Positions 13,273 through 19,355 of a stretch of 32,194 bases of DNA are shown piece after piece (the first letter of the stretch is position 1; every line of letters starts with the position of its first letter). The stretch is from a virus, in the IMG/VR virus record IMGVR_UViG_3300027793_000208, positions 1-32,194 of that record. One strand, written 5' to 3'. The position numbers and the translations under genes were made by a program. The notes below the pieces were generated by a model. The model was not told where the DNA came from and ran no database searches. It saw nothing but the letters and a program-made list of their open reading frames with translations.

Positions 13273-13470
13273 TCAGGCTTCCTGATGATCATAAAGGTCA
13301 GCGGCGATGTTCTCAAGCCGTTGTAGCGTCATCTCAGTGATCATGTGACGCTTGATGTCACCTTGCTTGGTGAAGAGTTGTTCACACCAATACGCACCAG
13401 CTTTGGCGTCGCGGTCATAAATGTACTCAAAGCAGTCAGCAATGAGCAATTCAAGAGTGTTCAGGTTCAT
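13273..13470 (-). CDS. 65-residue helical protein
   Basis: The protein starts MNLNTLELLIADCFEYIYDR and contains DAKAGAYWCEQLFTKQGDIKRHMITEMTLQRLENIAADLYDHQ, predicted helical. It is followed directly by the membrane protein gene and preceded closely by the 59-residue gene, so all belong to the cassette-6 operon (13797 to 12728). Function unknown. Confidence 0.75.
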   Translation of the reverse strand: MNLNTLELLIADCFEYIYDRDAKAGAYWCEQLFTKQGDIKRHMITEMTLQRLENIAADLYDHQEA

Positions 13471-13472
13471 GA

Positions 13473-13652
13473 TCAGTTAAACCAGTGAGCTAAGTTTGCA
13501 AGTTCAGCTGCGACATCTTGGATGTTATCCTCAGTCAAAGCTTTCAGACAATCCTCTATGTCTTCATCGGGAACATAGAACAGGTTTCCATTCACCTCGG
13601 CCGACATTTCATCGGCGAGATCCATGCAACGTTGACGGAGATCGTTCATCAT
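13473..13652 (-). CDS. 59-residue acidic helical protein
   Basis: From the ATG at 13652 the protein reads MMNDLRQRCMDLADEMSAEV and continues GNLFYVPDEDIEDCLKALTEDN. The start overlaps the region just after the stop of the upstream gene (TGAAATGATG). The longer frame to 13700 reads back into that gene. Function unknown. Confidence 0.75.
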   Translation of the reverse strand: MMNDLRQRCMDLADEMSAEVNGNLFYVPDEDIEDCLKALTEDNIQDVAAELANLAHWFN

Positions 13653-13653
13653 T

Positions 13654-13797
13654 TCAGGCAGCTTCCATGTAGTAGTAATACTCTTCTTCAGACATTTCAC
13701 AAACTCGCTGAAACTCAGCTCGTTCTTCTGCTGTCATCGTGGTGTCAAAGATTTCACCAGGCATGTCAGCAATCTCGGACCAGAGTTCGTCAAACAT
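13654..13797 (-). CDS. Acidic 47-residue protein driven by cassette 6
   Basis: The protein starts MFDELWSEIADMPGEIFDTT and ends EMSEEEYYYYMEAA. It is strongly acidic and helical. The ATG at 13797 lies 13 bases after GAGAGG of cassette 6, the usual spacing. It heads the operon 13797-12728. Function unknown. Confidence 0.75.
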   Translation of the reverse strand: MFDELWSEIADMPGEIFDTTMTAEERAEFQRVCEMSEEEYYYYMEAA

Positions 13798-13809
13798 TGG
13801 GGAGCGATT

Positions 13810-13842
13810 CCTCTCAACATGGCTAAGATACAGGATCTGGCT
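13810..13842 (-). promoter_or_regulatory. Promoter cassette 6 (hairpin part missing)
   Basis: Minus strand: CCAGCCAGATCCTG, -10 TATCTT (13825-13830), AGCC, ATGTTGAGAGGAA. The hairpin and CCGCC box are absent; the coding end of the upstream gene runs up to here. It is a natural test of whether the distal half is needed. Confidence 0.75.
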
Positions 13843-13850
13843 GGAGAAGT

Positions 13851-14045
13851 CTAGGGGGCTTGTGCAGGTTCTTCAACTGGGCCACCATGAAGAATGTCTA
13901 GCATTTGTTGGTGATAGTGGTCTGCCTCACGAACCACATTTGCTGCCTCTGATACATCTTCAATCTCATACTTTGTCATCTCCAGAGAGTGAATGACATT
14001 GGAGAGAAGGTCAGTCAGTGCCTCAAGCTTTTGTGCGTCAGTCAT
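13851..14045 (-). CDS. 64-residue helical protein
   Basis: The protein starts MTDAQKLEALTDLLSNVIHS and is helical, with a proline/acidic tail (GGPVEEPAQAP). It is coupled by TGATG overlap to the upstream gene. The last codons lie beside cassette 6. Function unknown. Confidence 0.8.
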   Translation of the reverse strand: MTDAQKLEALTDLLSNVIHSLEMTKYEIEDVSEAANVVREADHYHQQMLDILHGGPVEEPAQAP

Positions 14046-14254
14046 CAGCGGTGACGGCGATTGTTGTTGTCATCCAGAGCATCATTCAATCCGTTGATAA
14101 CTCCTTGAGCAAAAGCAATAGCCATGTCATTCCAAAAGTTTGGATCATTGACAGTCTCACGGATAGCTTTGACCCATTCGGGAGCAGTTGCTTCTTTTAG
14201 AGCTTTACGCTCTTCGGGAGTCAGATCGTTGATGATAGTTTGGAACTCGGTCAT
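14045..14254 (-). CDS. 69-residue protein driven by cassette 7
   Basis: The protein starts MTEFQTIINDLTPEERKALK and continues FWNDMAIAFAQGVINGLNDAL, ending in an Asn/Arg-rich tail. The start follows GAGAGGAATCGCA of cassette 7. Two helices joined by a short loop are likely; function unknown. Confidence 0.8.
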   Translation of the reverse strand: MTEFQTIINDLTPEERKALKEATAPEWVKAIRETVNDPNFWNDMAIAFAQGVINGLNDALDDNNNRRHR

Positions 14255-14261
14255 TGCGATT

Positions 14262-14322
14262 CCTCTCAACATGGCTAAGATACAGGTTCTGGCTGCACTC
14301 GGCGGATTTAGTGTGCAGCCAG
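14262..14322 (-). promoter_or_regulatory. Promoter cassette 7 (10-bp stem)
   Basis: Minus strand: CTGGCTGCAC (14313-14322) pairs perfectly with GTGCAGCCAG (14289-14298) across a 14-base loop holding the CTAAATCCGCC box; then -10 TATCTT (14277-14282), AGCC, ATGTTGAGAGGAA. The stem topology differs from cassettes 2-4. Confidence 0.8.
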
Positions 14323-14331
14323 TAAATTGGC

Positions 14332-14487
14332 CTACCAGTCCCGATTTGATTGCTCAAACCGCTTACGATCTAGAGCCTCTTCATACTCATCCCCAGACAG
14401 ATAATCTTCCCAGCAACCACTATCATCGTAGCTGCGGTTGGCATAATTCCAGGAGTAGGATTGACCTTCGTAGAAGTGAACGACCAT
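14332..14487 (-). CDS. 51-residue acidic/aromatic protein
   Basis: The protein starts MVVHFYEGQSYSWNYANRSY and ends acidic (EDYLSGDEYEEALDRKRFEQSNRDW). The segment SYSWNYANRSYDDSGCWEDYLSG is aromatic-rich. The stop codon is about ten bases from cassette 7. No Shine-Dalgarno is obvious. Function unknown. Confidence 0.65.
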   Translation of the reverse strand: MVVHFYEGQSYSWNYANRSYDDSGCWEDYLSGDEYEEALDRKRFEQSNRDW

Positions 14488-14494
14488 GATAATT

Positions 14495-14689
14495 TCAGAG
14501 AGTTTGGAAAGGTTGAGCTTCTTTGATGTGGCTGTTGTAATACTTTGTGATCAGATCATTACACAAAGGCAGCCATTCTTCATCAACATTACAGTTCCCA
14601 CAATCTCGTGCTTGGAACATCAAACGCAAGAGACAAGTTTCCTCATCTTGAGTGAACTCAACTCGGTTGAAAGTGTAACCAGTGTGCAT
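14495..14689 (-). CDS. 64-residue Cys-containing protein
   Basis: The protein starts MHTGYTFNRVEFTQDEETCL and includes RDCGNCNVDEEWLPLCNDL, with four Cys in the first two thirds. A CxxC (CGNC) is present but no second pair close by, so a zinc site is only possible. The ATG overlaps the upstream stop (TGATG). Function unknown. Confidence 0.75.
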   Translation of the reverse strand: MHTGYTFNRVEFTQDEETCLLRLMFQARDCGNCNVDEEWLPLCNDLITKYYNSHIKEAQPFQTL

Positions 14690-14826
14690 CAGTTTCCGTT
14701 GATAATGTTCCAGAATTGTTTAGAGTTTGCTCCAGGAATGTGTGGGAGTTTCTTCTCCCAGTATCCTGTAACATGTCGGTGCCAGGAGATAATTGGAGAC
14801 AACATAATTCTCATTCGGTAGTTCAT
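14689..14826 (-). CDS. 45-residue basic protein
   Basis: The protein starts MNYRMRIMLSPIISWHRHVT and continues GYWEKKLPHIPGANSKQFWN. It is basic and aromatic. Both ends overlap its neighbours as TGATG, which supports co-translation within the cassette-8 operon. Function unknown. Confidence 0.65.
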   Translation of the reverse strand: MNYRMRIMLSPIISWHRHVTGYWEKKLPHIPGANSKQFWNIINGN

Positions 14827-15107
14827 CAAACCAGAACAAGTTTAGGTGCAGGTTGAACAGAATAGGTGACTCCACCTTTATACTCAGCAGACACACTCAC
14901 AGCATTAGAAGGAGCACCAAGTTCATCCACAATCTTCCACGAATCCTCTCCCTCTTCAATCACAACATAACCGAAACAACCTGCGATTGAGAGAGACTGA
15001 AGCCCCCACTTCTCAGCTTGACTCTGACGATCCCACCAAGTACGCTCGTTGTAGAACTGGCTAGGATCATCGTTGCGAGGGCCGAAGGTGATAGTGATGT
15101 AGCGCAT
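14826..15107 (-). CDS. 93-residue beta-rich protein driven by cassette 8
   Basis: The protein starts MRYITITFGPRNDDPSQFYN, includes WWDRQSQAEKWGLQSLSIAG and a hydrophobic beta stretch (CFGYVVIEEGEDSWKIVDEL). It follows cassette 8, whose ribosome-binding part is weaker (TTGAGACAAAC instead of TTGAGAGGAA). Function unknown. Confidence 0.8.
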   Translation of the reverse strand: MRYITITFGPRNDDPSQFYNERTWWDRQSQAEKWGLQSLSIAGCFGYVVIEEGEDSWKIVDELGAPSNAVSVSAEYKGGVTYSVQPAPKLVLV

Positions 15108-15118
15108 TGCGTTTGTTT

Positions 15119-15190
15119 GTCTCAACATGGCTAAGATACAGGGCCCTGGGCCCCTTTGGCGGGTTTGGTGGACGGCCCGCCAACTGTCAC
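15119..15190 (-). promoter_or_regulatory. Promoter cassette 8 (TTGGCGGG stem)
   Basis: Minus strand: GTGACAG, then TTGGCGGG (15176-15183) pairing perfectly with CCCGCCAA (15156-15163) around a 12-base loop, then -10 TATCTT (15133-15138), AGCC, ATGTTGAGACA. Here the CCGCC box is itself one arm of the stem. Confidence 0.8.
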
Positions 15191-15194
15191 AAGC

Positions 15195-15419
15195 TTAATC
15201 GGGAAACTCTAAGCCGTATTCTGAAATGAGAATGTCCCGCACAAGCTCACGATCCATACTATCACCATGAAACTCACCATCTGTTGCAGTAAGTTGCTCC
15301 AACAGAATCTCAGTTGCTGATGCAATCTCCTTCAAAGTTGCACCCATAGGATACACACCACCACGGCCATAGAACTTGAAGACGTAACTATGAAACTCAG
15401 CTAGGGTTGCGTACATCAT
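15195..15419 (-). CDS. 74-residue protein, unknown function
   Basis: The protein starts MMYATLAEFHSYVFKFYGRG and has GVYPMGATLKEIASATEILLEQLTATDGEFHGDSMDREL, mostly helical. Its ATG overlaps the upstream stop. It ends just before the hairpin of cassette 8. Function unknown. Confidence 0.8.
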   Translation of the reverse strand: MMYATLAEFHSYVFKFYGRGGVYPMGATLKEIASATEILLEQLTATDGEFHGDSMDRELVRDILISEYGLEFPD

Positions 15420-15595
15420 CAGAAACGAATGATAGGGTGGTCTAGATTAAGTACCTGACATCGCTCAGTTGCAAACACTAACTCAACTTTGAGTTGATAA
15501 TACTCATTGATGCCTTCATCATAGATAACAACATCAGAATTGAGCTGATCTTCGTCGAGTTGTTGAAGCTGTTGCAGGAGTTCTTTGTAAGTCAT
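15419..15595 (-). CDS. 58-residue conserved small phage protein
   Basis: The protein starts MTYKELLQQLQQLDEDQLNS and continues DVVIYDEGINEYYQLKVELV. A short MTYKELL-x-x-L-x-x-L-x-x-DQLN-D-V-x-V-Y pattern followed by a beta strand is widespread in phage hypothetical proteins. The ATG overlaps the upstream stop (ATGA). Function unknown. Confidence 0.8.
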   Translation of the reverse strand: MTYKELLQQLQQLDEDQLNSDVVIYDEGINEYYQLKVELVFATERCQVLNLDHPIIRF

Positions 15596-15756
15596 TTGAT
15601 AGCCAGATGGGGTTTGTTGATAATCATATGATCCAAGATTTGAGCAAGTTTCTGCTCATAAGTTGGATTGTGATACTTCATGCACTCAACATAAGCATCA
15701 TGGAGACGATCATATAAATCGTCCCAATGTTGTTTGGGAATGTAGTTAGTTTTCAT
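15592..15756 (-). CDS. 54-residue helical protein
   Basis: The protein starts MKTNYIPKQHWDDLYDRLHD and continues AYVECMKYHNPTYEQKLAQI. It is helical and neutral to basic. Both ends overlap the neighbours, placing it in the middle of the cassette-9 operon (15998 to 15195). Function unknown. Confidence 0.75.
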   Translation of the reverse strand: MKTNYIPKQHWDDLYDRLHDAYVECMKYHNPTYEQKLAQILDHMIINKPHLAIK

Positions 15757-15998
15757 CAGAAGTGGGCCTCAGAAGTGTCAAGCATTTCACTGTACTTTGC
15801 GATGGCATTGTAACACTTTGCTGCCATCATTTGATCACCATCAGCAACATAACCTTTCAGAAACTCAAAGGCATACTTAATGCGTTGCTCGGGTTGTGCA
15901 AGAATACGCTTCATCTCGGCCTGTTGCTTTTGGTAGGCAGAATTGTAAGCAAACATTTCACGATCTTCGATGCTCATGGTGTGAAACTTGCGGGTCAT
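15756..15998 (-). CDS. 80-residue helical protein driven by cassette 9
   Basis: The protein starts MTRKFHTMSIEDREMFAYNS and is helical throughout (YQKQQAEMKRILAQPEQRIKYAFEFLKGYVADGDQMMAAKCYNAIAKYSEML), a TPR-like look with no clear repeat. The start follows the GAGAGGAACGCAA site of cassette 9. Function unknown. Confidence 0.8.
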   Translation of the reverse strand: MTRKFHTMSIEDREMFAYNSAYQKQQAEMKRILAQPEQRIKYAFEFLKGYVADGDQMMAAKCYNAIAKYSEMLDTSEAHF

Positions 15999-16005
15999 TT
16001 GCGTT

Positions 16006-16080
16006 CCTCTCAACATGGCTAAGATACAAGGCCACGGCCCCCTTCGGCAGGTTTAGTGGACGGTCTGCAGACTGGCACAC
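16006..16080 (-). promoter_or_regulatory. Promoter cassette 9
   Basis: Minus strand: GTGCCAGTC-TGCA-GACCGTCCAC hairpin-like part, CTAAACCTGCC box, -10 TATCTT (16021-16026), AGCC, ATGTTGAGAGGAA. The upstream 60-residue gene ends inside this cassette (TAA at 16053-16055). Confidence 0.75.
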
Positions 16081-16235
16081 TCCCTATGGTTTATGTTGCT
16101 CAGTTGTCGTTGAATCTCTACCTGAAGTGGAATTAAGTGTGACACCATAAAGTGCTCATACTCATTCTCTTTCATCAGGTTGGTGATGTTATCAATCTGC
16201 ATCAATGCGAAAATGAGTTTAGTTTTGTCGTTCAT
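16053..16235 (-). CDS. 60-residue protein ending inside cassette 9
   Basis: From the ATG at 16235 the protein reads MNDKTKLIFALMQIDNITNL, helical, then PLQVEIQRQLSNINHRECASLQTVH. The last seven or so codons come from the hairpin of cassette 9, so the C-terminus was probably supplied by the cassette. Function unknown. Confidence 0.7.
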   Translation of the reverse strand: MNDKTKLIFALMQIDNITNLMKENEYEHFMVSHLIPLQVEIQRQLSNINHRECASLQTVH

Positions 16236-16243
16236 GATTTGTG

Positions 16244-16486
16244 TCACAGAAGGTGTGCAATCAGAGATTCAAGTGCATCAACAGGTTGACCACTTCTCTT
16301 CAACAAATAGTAACCTTGCAACATGCGTTTGTCACTATTTTTCTTGGGTAATTTACCCTTTGGTGGTGGTAACGGATCACCCATCTTTCTGGGTTTTCCT
16401 GGTTTTCTCCTCCACCATTTCTTCTCTTCTTCTAACTCTCTTGGAAGAGTTACAGACCAACTTCTAACTTTATGAGTGAAGTTCAT
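16244..16486 (-). CDS. Highly basic 80-residue protein with Lys/Pro tract
   Basis: From the ATG at 16486 the protein reads MNFTHKVRSWSVTLPRELEE, then a strongly basic, proline-rich stretch (KKWWRRKPGKPRKMGDPLPPPKGKLPKKNSDKR, about residues 23-55) and a helical end (LQGYYLLKRSGQPVDALESL). The basic tract suggests nucleic-acid binding. The longer frame to 16534 reads back into the upstream gene. Function unknown. Confidence 0.75.
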   Translation of the reverse strand: MNFTHKVRSWSVTLPRELEEEKKWWRRKPGKPRKMGDPLPPPKGKLPKKNSDKRMLQGYYLLKRSGQPVDALESLIAHLL

Positions 16487-16490
16487 TGAT

Positions 16491-16712
16491 TCACTCAACA
16501 ATAGTATCAACATTGGGATCAAAAGTAACCTCATGAATCACATCAAAATCCTCAGTCATTTTGACATAATTCCAGAGAGTGTCAGTGTCATCATCCACAT
16601 TTTCCTGATAACAGTGAATGAAACCCTCTGAGTCTTGTTTCACATAACAACCATCATAATTCTCATCATCAAAGACATAACCAGATGCGATCAGTGCGTC
16701 AACGAAAGTCAT
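16491..16712 (-). CDS. Acidic 73-residue protein driven by cassette 10
   Basis: The protein starts MTFVDALIASGYVFDDENYD and has a very acidic middle (ENVDDDTDTLWNYVKMTEDFD). The gene follows cassette 10 whose leader (GAGACAAACACACAAACCCC) is A/C-rich with no good Shine-Dalgarno. It precedes the basic 80-residue protein and may partner it, but this is speculation. Confidence 0.8.
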   Translation of the reverse strand: MTFVDALIASGYVFDDENYDGCYVKQDSEGFIHCYQENVDDDTDTLWNYVKMTEDFDVIHEVTFDPNVDTIVE

Positions 16713-16728
16713 GGGGTTTGTGTGTTTG

Positions 16729-16800
16729 TCTCAACATAGCTAAGATACATCCTCATGGCCACCTTTGGTTGAATTGGTGTGCGGTTTGCGGATTGTCACA
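16729..16800 (-). promoter_or_regulatory. Promoter cassette 10 (divergent)
   Basis: Minus strand: GTGTGACAATC ... GCACACC outer stem (GTGTG/CACAC), AATTCAACC in place of the CCGCC box, -10 TATCTT (16742-16747), AGCT, ATGTTGAGACA. The upstream frame (16753-16962) reads through the hairpin. Confidence 0.7.
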
Positions 16801-16962
16801 CTCTGGCTCGGTTTGTCTCTGATCCGTCCAACCCTCAAATCGTCGCATGGTTCTCACTTTAAGATCCCTGTCGTGGCAAGGGATTTGAGTTTGAGCAAAC
16901 AATGATTTTTCTGCAATTTTACCCCAGTAGGGGATTAGGTCATCCCCTGCAATCAGATTCAT
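16753..16962 (-). CDS. 69-residue frame ending inside cassette 10, doubtful
   Basis: The frame starts MNLIAGDDLIPYWGKIAEKS and runs on with LFAQTQIPCHDRDLKVRTMRRFEGW, ending DNPQTAHQFNQRWP. The last 15-20 residues are read from cassette 10, so the gene may be a truncated remnant with a new C-terminus. There is no ribosome-binding site, and the start is a single ATG just after the RlpA-like gene. Confidence 0.5.
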   Translation of the reverse strand: MNLIAGDDLIPYWGKIAEKSLFAQTQIPCHDRDLKVRTMRRFEGWTDQRQTEPECDNPQTAHQFNQRWP

Positions 16963-16982
16963 CAAAAATCAATTGTTGTTAA

Positions 16983-17288
16983 TTAACCAATCACCCTAAA
17001 ACATACAGTTGCATTACCATTGGAAGGTGGAGCAATCTTTCTGAAAGCCCCATAAGATAAATCAATATCTGCATGGCTGTACGGACCTCTATCATTCACT
17101 CGCACAATCACCTGCTTCATGTTATCTTGATTGGTGATGCGTAGTTTGCTACCCATTGGAAGATAAGGGTGAGCAGCAGTTAATTCGTAGGCATTAAAGG
17201 TCTTGCCACTTGCAGTAACTTGGCCATGGAATCCATCACCAACGCCATAGAATGTGGCGATTCCACACATCAAACTAGCTAGGATCAT
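16983..17288 (-). CDS. RlpA-like double-psi beta-barrel protein
   Basis: The 101-residue product matches the RlpA (rare lipoprotein A) core domain: ATFYG (11-15), TASG (25-28), LTAAHPYLPMGSKLRITN (36-53) and VIVRVNDRGPY (60-70), the DRGP motif around the conserved Asp of the double-psi beta-barrel. RlpA enzymes are lytic transglycosylases acting on peptidoglycan. The first ten residues are hydrophobic with a Cys (MILASLMCG), but too short for a full signal peptide. It follows two overlapping tiny membrane-protein genes, which suggests a cell-envelope or lysis-related unit. Active-site residues in this short form are not verified. Confidence 0.85.
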   Translation of the reverse strand: MILASLMCGIATFYGVGDGFHGQVTASGKTFNAYELTAAHPYLPMGSKLRITNQDNMKQVIVRVNDRGPYSHADIDLSYGAFRKIAPPSNGNATVCFRVIG

Positions 17289-17373
17289 TGTCTCTCGGAT
17301 TTACGGAACAAAGAGCATAATTGATCGCAACTGCTATGGCAACTGCGGCCAAATAGATGACAAAATAAATCAT
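17275..17373 (-). CDS. 32-residue membrane peptide
   Basis: The protein reads MIYFVIYLAAVAIAVAINYA followed by LCSVNPRDNDPS: one transmembrane segment with a short polar tail. It overlaps the start of the RlpA-like gene by 14 bases and its own ATG overlaps the stop of the 45-residue membrane gene (ATGA). Such tight nesting supports translation. Possible holin-like or anchor role; no direct evidence. Confidence 0.6.
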   Translation of the reverse strand: MIYFVIYLAAVAIAVAINYALCSVNPRDNDPS

Positions 17374-17507
17374 CTGTCCGTTTCAGCTTCTACAATATCT
17401 TTCAACATCTCATCCAGTCGTTTAGCACTACGTCGATTCAATACAATGTCAGTAACGCAATAGCCAAATGAAAACCATGCAGCAGCAACAGTCAGTGCAG
17501 TGAACAT
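17370..17507 (-). CDS. 45-residue membrane peptide with basic helix
   Basis: The protein reads MFTALTVAAAWFSFGYCVTD, a hydrophobic N-terminus with a Cys, then IVLNRRSAKRLDEMLKDIVEAE, an amphipathic helix. GGAG lies nine bases before the ATG. It is the first gene of the group leading into the 32-residue peptide and the RlpA-like protein. Function unknown. Confidence 0.65.
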   Translation of the reverse strand: MFTALTVAAAWFSFGYCVTDIVLNRRSAKRLDEMLKDIVEAETDR

Positions 17508-17532
17508 AATTTTTCTCCGATAACTTAAGACA

Positions 17533-17730
17533 TTAGTTTAGATCGTTGGCAACACCCTTAAGATCTGCCAGTGCATTTTTAATCATTGAACTTGTGTAAC
17601 CAATCACATAAGCGGGTGATTGGTCCATCTTTGCATCATCAGTGAAATCCACTGAGATACACTTTAGAAGTGCATCTTCAAGTGATGTGATCACATAATT
17701 GATGCGATCTTGTGCGTATTTGGTGTCCAT
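17533..17730 (-). CDS. 65-residue helical protein
   Basis: The protein starts MDTKYAQDRINYVITSLEDA and continues LLKCISVDFTDDAKMDQSPA. The ATG overlaps the stop of the upstream gene (TGATG). Helical throughout with a Gly/Tyr turn (YVIGYTSS). Function unknown. Confidence 0.8.
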   Translation of the reverse strand: MDTKYAQDRINYVITSLEDALLKCISVDFTDDAKMDQSPAYVIGYTSSMIKNALADLKGVANDLN

Positions 17731-17894
17731 CAGTATGCAGAAACAACAGAGTAAAGTCCACCAGTGGAGTTGTAAAAGAGGTCAACATCGCACTGATACT
17801 CTTCACTCAAATTAAATGCAATGTCATAAGCTTTGTCATGATCAGTGGTGTGATTCTCCCAAGGAGCTGCAGGGCAACGGATGTCGATTCGCAT
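17730..17894 (-). CDS. 54-residue protein driven by cassette 11
   Basis: I start at the ATG at 17894 (MRIDIRCPAAPWENHTTDHD) because it lies at the usual distance from GAGAG of cassette 11; an ATG three codons earlier (17903) is next to the ribosome-binding site and too close. The end is beta-rich (YQCDVDLFYNSTGGLYSVVSAY). Function unknown. Confidence 0.75.
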   Translation of the reverse strand: MRIDIRCPAAPWENHTTDHDKAYDIAFNLSEEYQCDVDLFYNSTGGLYSVVSAY

Positions 17895-17902
17895 TTGATT
17901 CA

Positions 17903-17976
17903 TCTCTCAACATGGCCAAGATACAGGATCTGGCTGGGTTTGGCGGGTTTGGTGTCCAGCCCGCCAACTGTCACAC
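17903..17976 (-). promoter_or_regulatory. Promoter cassette 11 (TTGGCGGG stem)
   Basis: Minus strand: GTGTGACAG, TTGGCGGG (17960-17967) pairing with CCCGCCAA (17940-17947) over a 12-base loop, -10 TATCTT (17918-17923), GGCC, ATGTTGAGAGATG. It is almost identical to cassette 8 in the stem. Confidence 0.8.
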
Positions 17977-17980
17977 TAGA

Positions 17981-18193
17981 TCATTTGTTGCTCTTTGCGG
18001 CACCTAGAAGGGCCTGAATGAGGAAGATAATAGCGAAACATTGCCAGAATGTAAGTTGAACTGCGAACCAGGATAGGATCAATCCAAGTAACCAAGCTTC
18101 AAAACAAAGAAACAGAAATGAAACTGCAATAATACCTGTAGCGGCTCCAAGAAGCCATGCAAGAGATTTGTCACCGAATCGGTTGTAGCTCAT
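17981..18193 (-). CDS. 70-residue membrane protein, two hydrophobic segments
   Basis: From the ATG at 18193 the protein reads MSYNRFGDKSLAWLLGAATG, with hydrophobic segments at about residues 12-32 (WLLGAATGIIAVSFLFLCFEAWLL) and 36-60 (LILSWFAVQLTFWQCFAIIFL). It is likely an integral inner-membrane protein. The ATG overlaps the upstream stop (TGATG). Holin-like topology is possible but unproven. Confidence 0.8.
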   Translation of the reverse strand: MSYNRFGDKSLAWLLGAATGIIAVSFLFLCFEAWLLGLILSWFAVQLTFWQCFAIIFLIQALLGAAKSNK

Positions 18194-18456
18194 CACCATG
18201 TACCTCGTTGAATGTGAATCTTTTTAATTTCAGTATAAACGAATTGTTTTAGTTTGTCATCATCAGTGTTATCAAATGCGTACCAAAGCCGTGCAAGGTA
18301 TTCATCCTGTTTCATACACTTTACGACTTCTGCGTTACTCATACCTACATCATTTAGGGGAGATCCACTAACAACTTTGTTGCGTCCGAAGTTTCCTGAC
18401 ACACGCCCAGTTGTTCTCAGTTTGGGACGAATCTTGGAGAGGTTAGAGTAAGTCAT
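18193..18456 (-). CDS. Basic 87-residue protein, unknown function
   Basis: The protein starts MTYSNLSKIRPKLRTTGRVS, a basic disordered-looking N-terminus, followed by a helical C-terminal half (NAEVVKCMKQDEYLARLWYAFDNTDDDKLKQFVYTEIKK). It overlaps neighbours at both ends (ATGA and TGATG). Function unknown. Confidence 0.8.
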   Translation of the reverse strand: MTYSNLSKIRPKLRTTGRVSGNFGRNKVVSGSPLNDVGMSNAEVVKCMKQDEYLARLWYAFDNTDDDKLKQFVYTEIKKIHIQRGTW

Positions 18457-18638
18457 TTGTATTGTCCCAGGACATCAATGAAGTGTTGAATACAATCTTT
18501 AGGAATATGAATGGTTTGAAATCCTGGTCCATTACCATCTTCCACACTCACAGTTCCACACTCATCAGCAGTAAAATCAAAACTCCAACCATCTTCTTCG
18601 TGCTCAATTTTGATGTGTTTGGTAATAGTGTAAGTCAT
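18453..18638 (-). CDS. 61-residue beta-rich acidic protein
   Basis: The protein starts MTYTITKHIKIEHEEDGWSF and continues DFTADECGTVSVEDGNGPGFQ, then IHIPKDCIQHFIDVLGQYK. It resembles a small beta-sheet followed by a helix. Overlap ATGA with both neighbours. Function unknown. Confidence 0.75.
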   Translation of the reverse strand: MTYTITKHIKIEHEEDGWSFDFTADECGTVSVEDGNGPGFQTIHIPKDCIQHFIDVLGQYK

Positions 18639-18808
18639 TCATCCTCCTCGTAAGGGAACATTTCGTCGTATTCTTCGTCAGTTAGAGTAAGATACTGAAC
18701 ATCAGCATTTCTATGCTCTTCAGCATACACTAATTGATAGTGTGCAAAGTCGGAGAGACTTGTGCTGCCGTACTCAACAACACCATCAACGAGACAAAGG
18801 TAGTTCAT
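18635..18808 (-). CDS. 57-residue acidic protein
   Basis: The protein starts MNYLCLVDGVVEYGSTSLSD and ends acidic (LTLTDEEYDEMFPYEEDE). The start MNYLCLVDG-x-V-x-YG recalls MKVYAVIGG-x-Y-EG of the protein at 9779 and other small phage proteins. Coupled to neighbours by ATGA overlaps. Function unknown. Confidence 0.75.
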   Translation of the reverse strand: MNYLCLVDGVVEYGSTSLSDFAHYQLVYAEEHRNADVQYLTLTDEEYDEMFPYEEDE

Positions 18809-18954
18809 TCCGCTTCAAGTTCCTCCAGAAACTTAGTGTAGACATCAATCGCAGCTTGATTGGCGTTGTCTTTCTTCATCCGATAGATGTAGTATTCAAC
18901 GGCTTCAATCGTCATCTGCTTTTTCATTTCATTCCAAGGCATAAACTCAGTCAT
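18805..18954 (-). CDS. 49-residue helical protein
   Basis: The protein starts MTEFMPWNEMKKQMTIEAVE and continues YYIYRMKKDNANQAAIDVYT. Helical and near neutral. Overlaps by ATGA at both ends in the run 19525-17981. Function unknown. Confidence 0.7.
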   Translation of the reverse strand: MTEFMPWNEMKKQMTIEAVEYYIYRMKKDNANQAAIDVYTKFLEELEAE

Positions 18955-19199
18955 TTTAGTACCTCAACTTGACGGAGTTCTTCATCAATACAATCAAAGA
19001 TTTCGGTGTAAATGTGATCATACTGATCTAGATTTTCAATCACTTTGTTTGCAACTTCTTCGGTTACAGTTACTTCATCATCGGGATAATCGAGAACATC
19101 ATCTTTAGTGTAGATCCATGCAGCTACAGGTGCATGTTCACCCTGTCGGACAATCAGTTGATTGATAGCTTGACGGAGTTCAGCAAGAGTGCGGGTCAT
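18951..19199 (-). CDS. 82-residue acidic protein
   Basis: The protein starts MTRTLAELRQAINQLIVRQG and has a core HAPVAAWIYTKDDVLDYPDDEVTVTEEVANKVIENLDQ. An N-terminal helix followed by PVAAWIYT-x-x-D recurs in phage hypothetical proteins (short alpha-beta fold). One base separates its start from the upstream stop. Function unknown. Confidence 0.8.
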   Translation of the reverse strand: MTRTLAELRQAINQLIVRQGEHAPVAAWIYTKDDVLDYPDDEVTVTEEVANKVIENLDQYDHIYTEIFDCIDEELRQVEVLK

Positions 19200-19355
19200 T
19201 TAGTAACCAAAATCGTATTCAAAGTTAGCAGCAGACTCAACAGCCCTTAGAATGCCTTTATAGTCAAGGTTTTCATCCCAAGTGAACTCAGAAGCCTGTT
19301 GTTCAAGGCAATAGAGAATCAGATTGATTTGATAGTCAGTAAGATCAACTTTCAT
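19200..19355 (-). CDS. 51-residue protein
   Basis: The protein starts MKVDLTDYQINLILYCLEQQ and continues ASEFTWDENLDYKGILRAVE. It has an amphipathic helix and acidic character, resembling small cyanophage proteins beginning with a helix. ATGA overlap with the gene upstream. Function unknown. Confidence 0.75.
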   Translation of the reverse strand: MKVDLTDYQINLILYCLEQQASEFTWDENLDYKGILRAVESAANFEYDFGY

